Assembly (NCBI RefSeq): GCF_024362695.1
Contig: NW_026063240.1
Span: 992,001 to 1,056,000, forward strand
Length of the DNA: 64,000 bases
DNA from: Pectinophora gossypiella
Lineage: Eukaryota; Arthropoda; Insecta; Lepidoptera; Gelechiidae
Reading direction: 5' to 3'
The position numbers and the translations under genes are program-made. This document shows, piece by piece, positions 1 through 10,726 of the stretch (within the stretch, counting starts at the first letter, position 1; each line of letters starts with the position of its first letter). The notes below the pieces were generated by a model. That model made no database searches and was not told the origin of the DNA. It saw only the letters and a list, made by a program, of their open reading frames with translations.

Positions 1-359
1 AAGTACCTGTCGGTGAGTGACTTCTGATTGCGATCTGGTAACCGGCATCTTCCAGATTCTTCCTTACGACGATCCGGCTCGAAGGACCACGATGTGCGGG
101 ACACGGGTTTATCTTAGGATGCACCTAAGCGTCCTTTACACAAACTGTAGGGTAGTTCGCCGTAGAAGAAATACCACCGGTTACAACTCACGGTTTATTT
201 ACTATAAATCACACCGTTTAACAAGTTTGCTAATTATCAAAATGCACAGTTCGCCACTATTAAATAATAAAAAAACAAAAATAAAAAATAAAAATCGTTT
301 ATTACCTCCACACATAGTAATAAGTTACATTTTGACTTAAGTAATTAACTTATGTTTGT

Positions 360-410
360 GGAGGCTGGAGCCTAAACTAGGTTACCCTGTACTATAGGCT
401 CCAGACCTCC
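360..410. repeat. Imperfect inverted repeat (hairpin-forming)
   Basis: The left arm GGAGGCTGGAGCCTA (360-374) pairs with the right arm TAGGCTCCAGACCTCC (395-410) around a loop of about 20 bases, with one small bulge. An AATAAA lies just downstream. Its function is unknown. Confidence 0.6.
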
Positions 411-523
411 ACCTCCAGAATAAATATGGACACTAGGGACACTGTTTGTACATAGAAAGAAAAAAGAATATTAGTAACAATTTTTCAGTTTGAATTTAAA
501 TAAAATAGACTATGCAGTAAAGT

Positions 524-627
524 AAGTGTGAGTGAGTGTGTGTGTGTATATGTGTGTGTGCGAGTGTATGTTTGTGTGTACATGAGTGCGTGTGTGTATG
601 TGTGTGTGTCTGTGAGTGTGTGTGTGA
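524..627. repeat. Interrupted (TG)n microsatellite
   Basis: About 100 bases of TGTG runs broken by GAGTG and ATG units. It generates a spurious Cys/Val-rich open frame, which I do not annotate. Confidence 0.9.
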
Positions 628-799
628 GCAAATACATGTGCGCGGAGGGGCGATTTAAGTTACCAATGCAGCCCTACGTCGAGTATGGACTTGGGATCGG
701 AAAGGTATGAAGTACACTAGCCACTGCATTGGGTAAGTCAAACCAAGGTTTGTAGAAGTATTTCAACTTCATCATAGTTCATAGATAGTAACCAGGTAG

Positions 800-2016
800 T
801 TACACTTTTTTACAGCGAATGTAAGTTAATGGGTATATATTATTATCTTTATTACACTTATTGTACAGATGAGAGCCCAAAAAACCATAGAAATTATAAG
901 AAAATTTAGTTTTATGCGGCTCAGTGGCACAAACAATATCAGATCGCCTTTTTGTTAAATGCATAGGATCGAAAGTTGTTTGGGCATGTTTCTTTAAAAT
1001 TGCTTGAAGAACAAATAATTTACGGACTGATAAGACTTGCCATTCATCATACAGTTGTGTAGTAGGGTAGAAATAAGACTGAAAGGAGGCAACTTTCAAC
1101 ACCGCACGTTGAGCAATTTCTGCACTTTTAAGGGTCGTTTTGTTAGTGCCTCCCCAAACAACGATACAATAGGAGATGATTGATTGACATATTGCAAAAT
1201 ACACCATTCTAATAACTTCAGTGTCAGCTATATTTCGGAGACATTTGAAAAAATAAATAAGTTTTCTTACTCGTTTAGATAAAGTATTTATATGCACTTT
1301 AAAGTTTAGATTGTGGTCAATATGAATACCTAAGTATTTAATAGTGTCTATTTTTTGCAAAGGTGGACACAAGCAATTTGAATTAGTATTTGAACAGTTG
1401 TGCGCGATCAGATTGAATTCATCAGAAGTTTTAGCAAGGTTTTTTATTTTAAAGGACATGTATTTGGTCTTGTCGGTATTAATAGTTAAAAGGTTAACAC
1501 GTAGCCAGGACAAAATTTCATTCAGACCGATTTGGGCTGTTTGGTATACCTCTTCCCAAGTTGGAGAGCGAAATATTAGAGCCGTGTCATCAGCAAATGA
1601 AATTATTTTGCCATTTGTGAGCCGAAATTGGCACAAATCGTTGATGAAAATTAAAAATAATGTGGGACCAAGTATACTTCCTTGGGGTACCCCGTAAGTG
1701 ATCGGCAAATCACCACTCTCAAGGTCATCAATCTTCACAACCTGTCTTCGGTTGCTTAGATAACTTTCAAAAAGTTTTAGCTGGAGTCCTCTAATTCCTA
1801 GAAGTTCCAGTTTATGAAGAAGTAATGGGATAGAAATAGTGTCAAACGCTTTTGCGAGATCTAAAAATATAGATATACATTTATCACCCGCATCGAGACC
1901 CTCAACAACAAAGTCGACAAGTTCACCAACCGCATCAGATGTTGACCTAGCTTTCCTGAAGCCAAACTGTTGGGAAGACAAAAGATTGTTATCTTCCAGG
2001 TATTTAATAAGTCTAC
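800..2016 (-). pseudogene. 5'-truncated non-LTR retrotransposon RT (CR1/Daphne-like)
   Basis: This open frame encodes about 400 residues of a LINE reverse transcriptase. In order I see QFGFR (RT block 2a), FLDLAKAFD (block A, catalytic Asp), GVPQGSILGPTLFLIFIND (block B), FADDTALIF (block C, catalytic Asp pair) and the thumb motif YLGIHID. The C-terminal region has the usual WGGTN block. The endonuclease and the start of the RT are missing: similarity stops abruptly near 2016 and the sequence upstream is unrelated, as expected for a 5'-truncated insertion by target-primed reverse transcription. The frame is free of stops, so the copy may be fairly recent. The clade is judged from motif style only. 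Confidence 0.8.
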
Positions 2017-2397
2017 CGTTATACTATATAAATACACTCGCCATAATAAAAACTGTTTGCAAAAGTTCACACAAAAATAATTAGATTGACTCGCTCACTC
2101 ACTCACTCACTCGAAAGTTCGATAGTGTCACAACACTGCGCGGATAGCAGATTCTTCAGTCCACTGATATGATTACGCGAGCGTTTTACACGGAATATCT
2201 CACTGTTAAATCACAAAACTTCACTATGCAATATTTCACGGTTCACTGACACTGTAGAATTTACGGAATTTACTTTACGGAAAAATCACCACTATTATAC
2301 TGCACTATAATAACACGGTAGGTACTTACGAACGCGACGGAAAATAAACGGACAGAAATTCACTTTAAAACCGGGCACTGAACTACACACACACACA
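2017..2397. other. Non-coding spacer with (ACTC)n microsatellite
   Basis: No coding signal is visible. A simple (ACTC)n run lies at about 2088-2113 and a short (AC)n run at 2386-2398. One of these microsatellites could be the tail of the minus-strand jockey element that begins to the right, but I cannot fix its 3' end from one copy. Confidence 0.5.
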
Positions 2398-2744
2398 CTA
2401 TTTCACTGTAATACTGCACTGGAACTCACTCACTATTCTTCTTGCTCCGAACTGCTTCGATTTCTTCTCGGAAGTGATCTGTTTCCTCTTCGGAAGAGAA
2501 CTGTGGACTGTGCTGCCGGATGTCGTCGTCACGTCGCGGGCTGCGCCCGCGGCGGGGGGACACCTTCGGGGCAGTGCCCCCTTGGTGTTGGCGCTTTCGC
2601 CGCCCGCGAATACGGGCGGGGCACGGGGTTGGGCTACGGCGGGCGAAATTCGCCCCTCCGTAAGCCCTGTGTCAAATCCGGTGTTGCCGCCGGCGAGGTC
2701 GAAGCCGTCGATAGTGACGGCTGCCCTCAAGCCGGCGGACTGGG

Positions 2745-5459
2745 TCAGTCCAGTGCTGGGACCGCATCCTCGTCGAGCTCCTCCACCTCTACTAGCTCGC
2801 GAGGATACGGTTTCCAGTCGGGTGGGCGCGCGTGGTATGGAGCCAGATTCCGTAGGTGCACGAAATCTGACTCGTCCGCGCGCGCGAACATCCTGGTCGA
2901 GAGCTTGGAGATGTAGTCATCCAAGGTCTCGACTTTAAGGTCCCTCCGAATAACCTCGTTGCGGACAAATCTCGGCGCGTCCGCGATGATACGCAACGCC
3001 TTGGACTGCTGGGCCCGCAGTTTTTGGCGATTGGTCTCTGAGACCAATGCGTACCACGCGGGGGCGGCATAGGTAAGCCGTGACCTGATGTACGCCTTAT
3101 ACACGCCGAGCTTCATGCGCAGCGGGAGACTCGAGCGGAGAATGGGCCGGAGCAAAGCAGTGGCAGCCCCTGCCTGTCCGATCACATTCTTCGCGTGCTG
3201 GGCCATGGTGAGGTGACGGTCTATGGTCACGCCCAGGTATTTAGCCTGGTTTGACCACCCGATCTCCTCACCATGCAGCGTCAGATTCGGGGGATCCAGC
3301 CGACCACGCCCCACGGTGATCGCTTGGGTTTTACCCACGTTCACCGACAATCTCCACTTTGCCAGCCAGGCAGGGAGGGCATCCAGTGAACGCTGCATCT
3401 TCTTCGCGGCGTGCCTGAGGTTCAAGGACGTCGAGAAGAAGGCAGCGTCGTCGGCGTATAACGCCAACTTGGAGCCTCCCTCCACAGGGATATCATCTGT
3501 GTACCTGGAGTAGCAAACCGGAGAAAGGCAGCTACCCTGGGGAACTCCCGCAGCGATTGGACGGACTTGGGAAAGGGCGCCTTCCACTGCCACCTGGAAG
3601 CGCCTGTTCTCTAAGAAGGTGGCCACAGTCTTAACGACTCGCCGAGGAGTCGTAGACGTGGACAGCTTGTACACCAAGCCCGGATGCCATACGCGGTCGA
3701 ACGCCTTCTCCATGTCAAGGAATACTGCTACGGTGGTCTCCCTCTTATTGAGGCCCGCCGTCAGATCGTGCAGCACCCTTGACAGTTGAAGGGTCGTGGA
3801 GTGCTCGGCTCGAAAGCCGAATTGCTCCTCACGTGGCATGATGTGGGGTATCATGTGACGGAGAAGAAGTCTCTCAAACACCTTGCTGATGTTCGATAGC
3901 AAGGTGATTGGTCGATAGCTCTCAGGCTTTAGGATATTCTTCCCGGGCTTGGGGAGCATAATGACTCGCCCAAGCTTCCAGCAGTCCGGAAAGTGACCCG
4001 TCCGTGTGATGCCATTATAAATGCGCGTCACCGCTGCGACTGAACGCGGGGGTAGGTGACGCAACATTTCGTTCGTAATGCCATCTGGACCGGGAGCCTT
4101 CCGGAGCGGAGTCCGCCTCAGCGCCCGGAGCACCTGTCCGGGCGTGAAGACGACGGGGTCCTCATCAGGGGCTATCGGACGACCGAAATAGCCCGCTAGA
4201 TTTCGGGAGACTTCTTCTTCGTCGTGGTCGGCGCCTGGGTTCGGCCTGAATTGGCTCTCCAGACACTCGGCGAAGATCTCGGCTCGATCCTCAGCTCTAA
4301 AACGGGGAGTCCCGTCCTGAGCGAGGAGAGGTCGCACTGGTGTCGGCTTCCCGGAGAGCTGTCGACACAGTCTGTGGATGCCGGTCCAATCCTCGCCGGC
4401 TGAATCGATGGTGAATTGCCAAGAGTCAGCGGAGGCACCATCGAGCGCGGCCGAGATCTTCTCGGCCAGCGCGTTCAGCCGGGACTTCATGGTGGGGCAA
4501 CGCGTGGTATTCCACTGCTTACGGAGTCGCCTCTTTTCCGCGAGCATGTCTGTGATATGCTTCGGCGTGGGAGGAGCGGCCCCCGGTTTGGGGGCTTCGA
4601 GCGTGGCATGCTGCAATGCCCGCTGGACTGTAGAGGCGAACTCGGTTGCCAACTCGTCGACATCCGTGGGCGTCGAGACTGGTCGCATGGGAGTATTCTC
4701 TACCATGTACTGGCCGAATTTGTCCCAGGAGTACTTCCGCCGCGGCGGCAGCAGCCTCGTCCTGGTGGGATGGTCTGTGATAACAATCAAGACGGGTTGA
4801 TGGTCGGAGCCTGTGTGATAGTCTAGTGTCTCAACGGTGGGATCGGGCCGGAGCCCCTTGACCACCGCGAGGTCTATCACATCTGGGAGATGAGCGAGGT
4901 TGTGCGGGTAGTGGGTCGGGGTCTCCGGTCCCAGAACCACATATCCGCCCCCGTGGGCGTCATCGAACAGACGCCGTCCATTTGGACAGGTCCTCGTGGA
5001 ATTCCAACCAATGTGCTTGCAGTTCCAGTTACCGGCCGCGATCGTTGGCCCCGGGCTGTCCAGAAGTTGCTGGACGTCCGCGAGGACAAGGGGCGTAGCC
5101 GGCGGCTTGTAAACCGCAAACACACGTGTTGGGACGTCTCCGAGCGCGATCTCAACTCCCAGGGCGTAGATCGACTGAAGACTAGCATCAGATGGCAGAG
5201 CCTGGTGCACCAATCTTCTTCTCACCAAGACGGCTAGGCCTCGAAAGGCGTGACCGAGGTCACTGAGCTCGTCCTTCCGGTATACGAAGAAGTTGGGGAT
5301 CTTCAGCCGATCCGCGCCACTCAGTTTAGTCTCTGAGATCAGGGCGACATCAACGTTCTGTTCCCTCAGGAGAACGCGAAGAAGACCTATCTTTTTAGAT
5401 AGGCCTTCGGCGTTCCAATGAAGGACTCTTAACTGCGTGAATGTTACGCAGCTAAGAGT
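2745..5459 (-). CDS. Jockey ORF2: AP endonuclease plus reverse transcriptase
   Basis: The ORF2 frame is open for about 904 codons after a TAG at 5460-5462. The N-terminal part is an apurinic-type endonuclease: HWNAEGL near the start, ISETKL at about residue 40, a GNWNCKHIGWNS block and GSDHQPVLI near the end of the domain. The RT follows with GPDGITNEML, PKPGKN, SYRPITLLS, FLDMEKAFDRVW (block A), GVPQGSCLSPVCYSRYTDDI (block B) and LYADDAAFF (block C). No stop or frameshift is seen. There is no ATG at the 5' end of the frame. ORF2 overlaps the gag stop (5444-5446) by about 14 bases, so translation probably depended on re-initiation after gag or on a mutated start. Nicking and reverse transcription at the chromosomal target is the family function. 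Confidence 0.85.
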   Translation of the reverse strand, partial: TLSCVTFTQLRVLHWNAEGLSKKIGLLRVLLREQNVDVALISETKLSGADRLKIPNFFVYRKDELSDLGHAFRGLAVLVRRRLVHQALPSDASLQSIYALGVEIALGDVPTRVFAVYKPPATPLVLADVQQLLDSPGPTIAAGNWNCKHIGWNSTRTCPNGRRLFDDAHGGGYVVLGPETPTHYPHNLAHLPDVIDLAVVKGLRPDPTVETLDYHTGSDHQPVLIVITDHPTRTRLLPPRRKYSWDKFGQYMVENTPMRPVSTPTDVDELATEFASTVQRALQHATLEAPKPGAAPPTPKHITDMLAEKRRLRKQWNTTRCPTMKSRLNALAEKISAALDGASADSWQFTIDSAGEDWTGIHRLCRQLSGKPTPVRPLLAQDGTPRFRAEDRAEIFAECLESQFRPNPGADHDEEEVSRNLAGYFGRPIAPDEDPVVFTPGQVLRALRRTPLRKAPGPDGITNEMLRHLPPRSVAAVTRIYNGITRTGHFPDCWKLGRVIMLPKPGKNILKPESYRPITLLSNISKVFERLLLRHMIPHIMPREEQFGFRAEHSTTLQLSRVLHDLTAGLNKRETTVAVFLDMEKAFDRVWHPGLVYKLSTSTTPRRVVKTVATFLENRRFQVAVEGALSQVRPIAAGVPQGSCLSPVCYSRYTDDIPVEGGSKLALYADDAAFFSTSLNLRHAAKKMQRSLDALPAWLAKWRLSVNVGKTQAITVGRGRLDPPNLTLHGEEIGWSNQAKYLGVTIDRHLTMAQHAKNVIGQAGAATALLRPILRSSLPLRMKLGVYKAYIRSRLTYAAPAWYALVSETNRQKLRAQQSKALRIIADAPRFVRNEVIRRDLKVETLDDYISKLSTRMFARADESDFVHLRNLAPYHARPPDWKPYPRELVEVEELDEDAVPALD

Positions 5460-5992
5460 CTATTCATCCCGTCCAAAAGCACTGGGACAGGATCGAGATC
5501 TTGCTCCAGGGCCTTCAGGACGTCCTGGAACACCCCCATGGCGACCAACAGCACTGCCCTCTTGGCAGTGGCTGGGGCGCCGGTGCTGGCCGGCTTCCCC
5601 TTCCCCTGGCTTGGGGCGGGGGGCCGGACGGCGGGGGCTTTGGGAGGAGCAGACGTTGATGATGACGCCGGCTCCTTTGGCTGCTGTCGCGGCGGGATTT
5701 GGGGCAAGGAAGGACCTTTACCTCGTCTTTGGCGCCCTCCTCTGCGCCGCTTCGCAGGGCCGCTCTTTGGGCCATTGGCCGCCGCCATGAGCGACCCTTG
5801 GGCGTTCTTCTCGCCTGTGGGCGCGACCAAGACCTTCTTGGTCGTCGGCCCTGAGGAGGTGCGGGCTGTGGTTCCAGCCTTCTTATTCCGCGCCTCGCGC
5901 AAGAAGACTGGGCAGGCCACATGGTTGGCCGGATGTGGCCCCCCACAGTTGGCGCATGTCGCCGGCTGTGCTGCCGGCGGGGCCGCTCGCCC
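5444..5992 (-). pseudogene. Jockey gag, C-terminal part only
   Basis: This is the C-terminal end of a LINE ORF1 (gag). It begins in the last zinc knuckle, with the Cys/His pattern CANCGGPHPANHVAC typical of the third jockey knuckle. A long Pro/Ala/Lys-rich tail follows, and the frame ends at the TAA at 5444-5446, overlapping ORF2. Upstream, the frame meets a stop within about 20 codons of the knuckle, and the next 20 bases lead into the BEL 3' LTR. The RNA-binding N-terminal gag domains are therefore absent. The low-complexity tail is normal for this ORF. Confidence 0.7.
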
Positions 5993-6012
5993 TTATATAT
6001 GCGCCGGTAATA

Positions 6013-6259
6013 TGTACTCGTAATTTCTAGGTCCCTGTTAGGTTTGGGGTGTTAGTTTCCTAATGGCTGTGAGGGCTGGTTATCTGAGGCGAAGGCTGAG
6101 AATGAAACGTCCAGAAGTAGGCACAATTCACTGAATTTAATTAAATTCGTACAAAAAAGTGTTCACATCACAGTAGTTGAATGGGGAGCAAGAACGGAAG
6201 GGAAGTGACCAAAGTGTTGTCACACTAAAAAATATAAATTTAATGTTGGGGATGCCAAC
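6013..6259 (-). repeat. BEL-1 3' LTR (solo-side copy)
   Basis: I infer this as the 3' LTR because it starts TGTACTCG and ends ATGCCAACA in plus-strand reading. This matches the TGTACGG...CCAACA ends of the intact BEL-2 LTR in layout and length (about 247 versus 242 bp). The bases just inside it (TGCTGCGGCC) also resemble the region next to the BEL-2 3' LTR. The 5' LTR partner is not present in the window. Confidence 0.55.
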
Positions 6260-6428
6260 ATGCTGCGGCCACAAAAGAAAGCTTTAGTTACGAGCAAAGT
6301 ACTTTTATGCAAAACAATTAGTACAAAAAACCAAAATTCTAATGACTTTAAACATTATACAAACAATTCAAAGCCAAACTAAACTTTATGGCAAAGCAAA
6401 AGCTAGCATATTAAAAACAGGTTTGTTA
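6260..6428 (-). other. BEL-1 3' UTR, distal part
   Basis: Non-coding AT-rich sequence between the inferred LTR and the Helitron insertion at 6429. It continues on the far side of that Helitron at 9841. No gene is seen in it. Confidence 0.45.
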
Positions 6429-6465
6429 TCCATATCCATACTAATATTATAAATGCGAAAGTAAC

Positions 6466-6502
<37 letters not shown>

Positions 6503-7830
6503 TACTCTTTCACGCCTAAACGGCTCAACGGATTTTGATGAAATTTGGTATGGTGATAGATGATAACCTAGAAATGGTCATAGGCTATAAATAATCACGC
6601 CATCGTTCTTAGGGGGTAGGCAGTTGGCAGATAACTAAATTGATTTAGTGATTTGTAGTCGTTTTTGTTGGGACTTTTGCTCTTTCACGTCTAAACGGCT
6701 GAACGGATTTTAATGAAATTTAGTAAGGTAATAGTTGGTTATCTACAAACGGTTGTACGATCAAATTGATCACGTCATCGTACTTAGGGGGTAGGAAGTA
6801 GGCAGAAAACTGAATTGAGTTAGTGATTTTTTTATGGTTTTTGCTGGGAGTTTTGTCTATCATGCCTAAACGGCTCAACGGATTTTGATGAAATTTAGTT
6901 AGCTGATAGATAGTAATCTAGAAAAGGATATGGCCTATTAATATTTATGCTATCGTACTTAAGGCGTAGGCAGTAGACAGAAAACTAGGTTAGTGATTTT
7001 TAATTGTTTGTTTTAAAAGTTTGCCTCATTCACGCCTTAACGTCTGAACGGAATTTTATAAGACTTGGTTAATTTAAAGATAGGATCTTAGGCACGGACA
7101 CAGGCTACTTTTTATGGCGGGAAAATACCTCATTCCCGCGGAAATCTAGATTTCGTGATCGTGTCAAGAAGCGCATGACGCCATAGCTACTGGAATGATT
7201 TCGATGTTTTTTTTTAAACTGAGTGACCTCAAGTTAGTATTTGATCACTTTTCTAACTTAGAGGGTAGGTAGGCGCCATAATTTAGGGAATTTATGATAA
7301 AATTTTGATGCAACTGTCTTTATTAAACAGGTATATCTCATTCCTACAGGAACCTACACATAGCTATAGCTAGCTATCTATTAACATTAAAACTCTTTCT
7401 AGAATCACATTACGCCAATTAATTGATCTGATTTGTATAAGTTTTTTATTCAACTGACTGTTACATTACATACAGATAAAATCTAATTACTTACACCACA
7501 TAATTAATATAGTACTACATGACTAGCTACGCTCTAAACTTGAGGAGGTAATTCGATAGACATTTATACGAACTTTAAGCCCAGTAATCAATCATAGTAA
7601 TAAGGTAATACTCATTTTAGACAAAGAAACGGATAGGTAATCAGTTCGTCAACGAAATTATAACACCTACACTTAGTTTGTTTACTATTTAACGAGGGAA
7701 AATAATCTATATCTATACTTATAATAAATCTGTAGAGAGGTCAATTCTGTACATTAAATATTTTTTCAAAATAACTATCAGAGGGTGATAAGTGATCGAT
7801 ACTGATGCCAAAAATGCAATCAGTAAAATT

Positions 7831-7871
<41 letters not shown>

Positions 7872-9840
7872 ATGTTCCTTATAGAAACAAAAACTACTGG
7901 ACGGATTTTAATGAAACTTGGTACAATTATTCTTCACACTCCTGGACAGGTCATAGTATACTTTTCATCACGCTACAATCAATAGGAGCAGAGTAGTGAA
8001 GGGAAATCCTTTTGTATGAAAAACCTAAACCACTCAAGTTAGACGTTTGAAATTTGGCATGCAGGTACCTTAGATACCGTAGAGGTGCACTAAGAAAGGA
8101 ATTCCCGAAATTCCTACGGGAACGGGAATTAGCGGGAAAATCCTTTTGTATGAAAAATCTAAACCACTCAAGTTAGACTTTTGAAATTTGGCATGCAGGT
8201 ACCTTAGATAACGTAGAGGAGCACTAAGAAAGGAATTCCCGAAATTCCCACGGGAACGGGAATTAGCGGAAAAATATTTTTGTATGAAAAATCTAAACCA
8301 TTCAAGTTAGATGTTTGAAATTTGTCATGCAGTTACCTTAGATACCGTAGAGGTGTACTAAGAAAGGAATTCCCGAAATTCCCACGGGAACGGGAATTAG
8401 CGGGAAAATCCTTTTGTATGAAAAATCTAAACCACTCAAGTTAGACGTTTGAAATTTGGCATGCAGGTACCATAGGTACCGTAGAGGTGCACTAAGAAAG
8501 GAATTCCCAAAATTCTCACAGGAACGGGAATTAGCGGGAAATACCTTTTGTATGAAAAATCTAAACCACTCAAGTTAGACATTTGAAATTTAGCATGCAG
8601 ATACCTTAGGTACCGTGGAGGTGCACTAAGAAAGGAATTCCCGAAATTCTCACGAGAACGGGAATTAGCGGGAAAATCCTTTTGTATGAAAAATCTAAAC
8701 CACTCAAGTTAGACGTTTGAAATTTGTCATGCAGGTACCTTAGGTACCTTGGAGGTGCACTAAGAAAGGAATTCCCGAAATTCCCACGGGAACGGGAATT
8801 GACGGGAAAATCCTTTTGTATGAAAAATCTAAACCATTCAAGTAAGATGTTTAAAATTTGGCACGCAGGTACCTTAGACACCGTAGAGGTATACTAAGAA
8901 AGGAATTCCCGAAATTCCCACGGGAACGGGAATTAGCGGGAAAATCCTTTTGTATGAAAAATCTAAACCACTCAAGTTAGACGTTTGAAATTTGGCATGC
9001 AGGTACTTTAGTAAACTTAAAGCTTAGTTGCAACAGGATATTACAAAATTCCCACGGGAACGGTAGTTAGCGGGAAAAAACATTTGTATGAAAAAATCAA
9101 ATCTAAATAAAAGGAGAAACTGACTGACTCAGTGACTGACATATCAACGCATAGCCTGAACGGCTAAATGTAGGCATTTGAAATTTGGAAGGGACATAGC
9201 TTAGGTACCGTAGAGGTGCACTAAGAAAGGAATTCCCGGAATTCCCACGGGAACGGAAATTAGCGGGAAAATCCTTTTGTATGAAAAATCTAAACCGCTT
9301 AAGTTAGACGCTTGAAATTTGGCATGCAGGTACTTTAGTTAACTTAAACCTTAGTTGCAACAGGATATTGCAAAATTCCCACGGAAACGGGAGTTAGCGG
9401 GAAAAAAACATTTGTATGAAAAAATCGAAACCGCGTAAGATAGATGTTTTCAATTCAATTCAATTAAATTATTTATTGCATTCCATGTAGTACAATGGGG
9501 TGTTACATAGGCATAGGAACTAAAACATGGACCCTGTAGGGCACAGCAACGTTGAAGGGAAGAGAGGAAGTGTGTATTAAAATTAAAACTCAATGAACAA
9601 TCAATTAAAAAAAAATCAATTCAATCAATTGATTCAATCTAGCATGCATGCATACCTTAGTAAATATAAAGTTTATTTTTGGCTGTATTTTGAAAAATGA
9701 GAGTTATTGGGAAAAAAATTGTATGAAAAAATCTAAACTGCATAAGTTAGATGCTTGAAATTTGATATGCACTCCCACACACACAAAGATCTCTCTCTTA
9801 TATAACACGCCACGCGGACGAAGTCGCGGGCAAAAGCTAG
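6429..9840 (+). mobile_element. Composite non-autonomous Helitron (segments A+B)
   Basis: The element begins TCCATA...TACTAATATTATAAATG and ends with a short GC hairpin (GCGGACGAAGTCGCG) followed by GGGCAAAAGCTAG. This is the TC...CTAG plus 3'-hairpin layout of Helitrons, inserted between A (6428) and T (9841) without target duplication. Segment A (6429-7711) starts with a (CTGT)n tract. Segment B (7712-9840) starts with its own TCTATACTTATAATAAATC end, another (CTGT)n tract and tandem units of about 120 bp. It encodes no Rep/helicase. The start may instead be at 6435, because the first bases are repeated. Confidence 0.8.
8000..9030 (+). repeat. Tandem units of about 120 bp inside Helitron segment B
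   Basis: About eight degenerate copies of a 115-125 bp unit, each containing CCTTTTGTATGAAAAATC, a CTCAAGTTAGACGTTTGAAA core and AAGGAATTCCCGAAATTCCC. The same array is shorter in the copy at 25440-27025 and long again at 46.9-48.2 and 49.2-50.5 kb. The open frames of 63-91 codons across it are artefacts of the repeat. Confidence 0.9.
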
Positions 9841-10726
9841 TTGACTATAAATTACTTTACATAACAATATTATAGTGACAAACGCTAGTGGCTTTGAACA
9901 AACACAAATCTATCAAACAAACTAAACATTTTATGAATGAAATTTAGAATGTTAATTTATTAACTTGATAATGTTTGTGGTCGCATATAAAACGATATAA
10001 AAGAAAATCTAGTAACATTTATGCCTACAAATGGTTATTATGACAAAGTTGTACATTTGTAAAACATAAGATTAATTTTTTTAAAGAAAATGTTAAATGA
10101 CAGCATTCAAGCATGTAAGATACAAAAAATAATTATCAGTAAGTATGGATGTACCTATTGACATAACATACACCATGACATAACATACAACATTGTCCTA
10201 GTTAAACTTTAGTTACTTAACTATTTAAAAACTTTTACACCTAATCATCACAAAAGAAAAGGATCAATTTGACACAGTCATGCACTAAAGAAAACTTTAC
10301 ACATACTCATTACAAAATAGAAGGAATATTTAAAAATGTCATGTCCAAATTTACTAAATAAACATAACATACGTCCTTACCATAACATACCTACAATAGG
10401 TGGCTTAATAAACTTAATATCTAGTAAATAGAAAGGCAGTAACGTCTACACTCAGATATCAAACATACACATGTTTCCAATAAAAGAAAAATGTATGTAG
10501 TACCTACTGACATCTGCACTTGACAGTACATACTAATTATTATTAATTAAAAAGACATAACGCAGTGAGTACGCCTGCACCTCGGGAGCACGAAAATGGC
10601 ATACATTACCCAGCCTAACACTTTAGAAAACAAGGTATAATAATGTGTATACTACAAGGAAAAAATGTCTACATTGTAAATAAGAAAATAAATTGTATAA
10701 TGATTACATAAGTTACGTTATGAACT
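9841..10726 (-). other. BEL-1 3' UTR, proximal part
   Basis: AT-rich non-coding sequence between the pol stop codon and the Helitron. It corresponds in position to the 560 non-coding bases between pol and the 3' LTR in BEL-2. No gene or clear motif is seen. Confidence 0.5.

Larger units (their letters stand above)
1..799. other. Flanking stretch with no supported gene
   Basis: I see no convincing coding region here. The stretch holds an inverted repeat at 360-410, a TG-rich microsatellite at 524-627 and AT-rich sequence. The short open frames have no recognisable motif and one of them is simply the translated microsatellite. The last 100 bases may be the 3' untranslated end of the LINE fragment that follows on the minus strand. 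Confidence 0.5.
2398..5995 (-). mobile_element. Jockey-clade non-LTR retrotransposon, 5' end missing
   Basis: A GC-rich block, very unlike the AT-rich surroundings, carries the end of a gag ORF followed by a complete endonuclease-RT ORF on the minus strand. Gag coding breaks off near 5992, 20 bases from the LTR of the neighbouring BEL element at 6013, so the 5' part is missing. The 3' boundary is uncertain: coding ends at 2745 and the GC-rich 3' UTR fades out at about 2400-2450. Base composition makes the limits clear to within about 100 bases. Confidence 0.75.

Noticed and set aside
528..710. Sixty-codon Cys/Val-rich frame
   Set aside because: Translation of a TG microsatellite.
2474..6023. 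Long plus-strand frames opposite the jockey element
   Set aside because: They are antisense shadows of the GC-rich gag and RT frames, which have real motifs.
7805..8881. Repeated open frames of 63 and 91 codons (MPKMQSVKFLSVCLSVCLS, MSKVPACQIL...) in segment B
   Set aside because: They are translations of the (CTGT)n tract and the 120-bp units, recur in every copy in either orientation and have no domain.
8000..9030. Regularly spaced repeats resembling a CRISPR array (also at 25.7-26.2, 46.9-48.2 and 49.2-50.5 kb)
   Set aside because: The units are about 120 bp, degenerate and contiguous with no unique spacers, and lie inside Helitrons in a eukaryotic genome.
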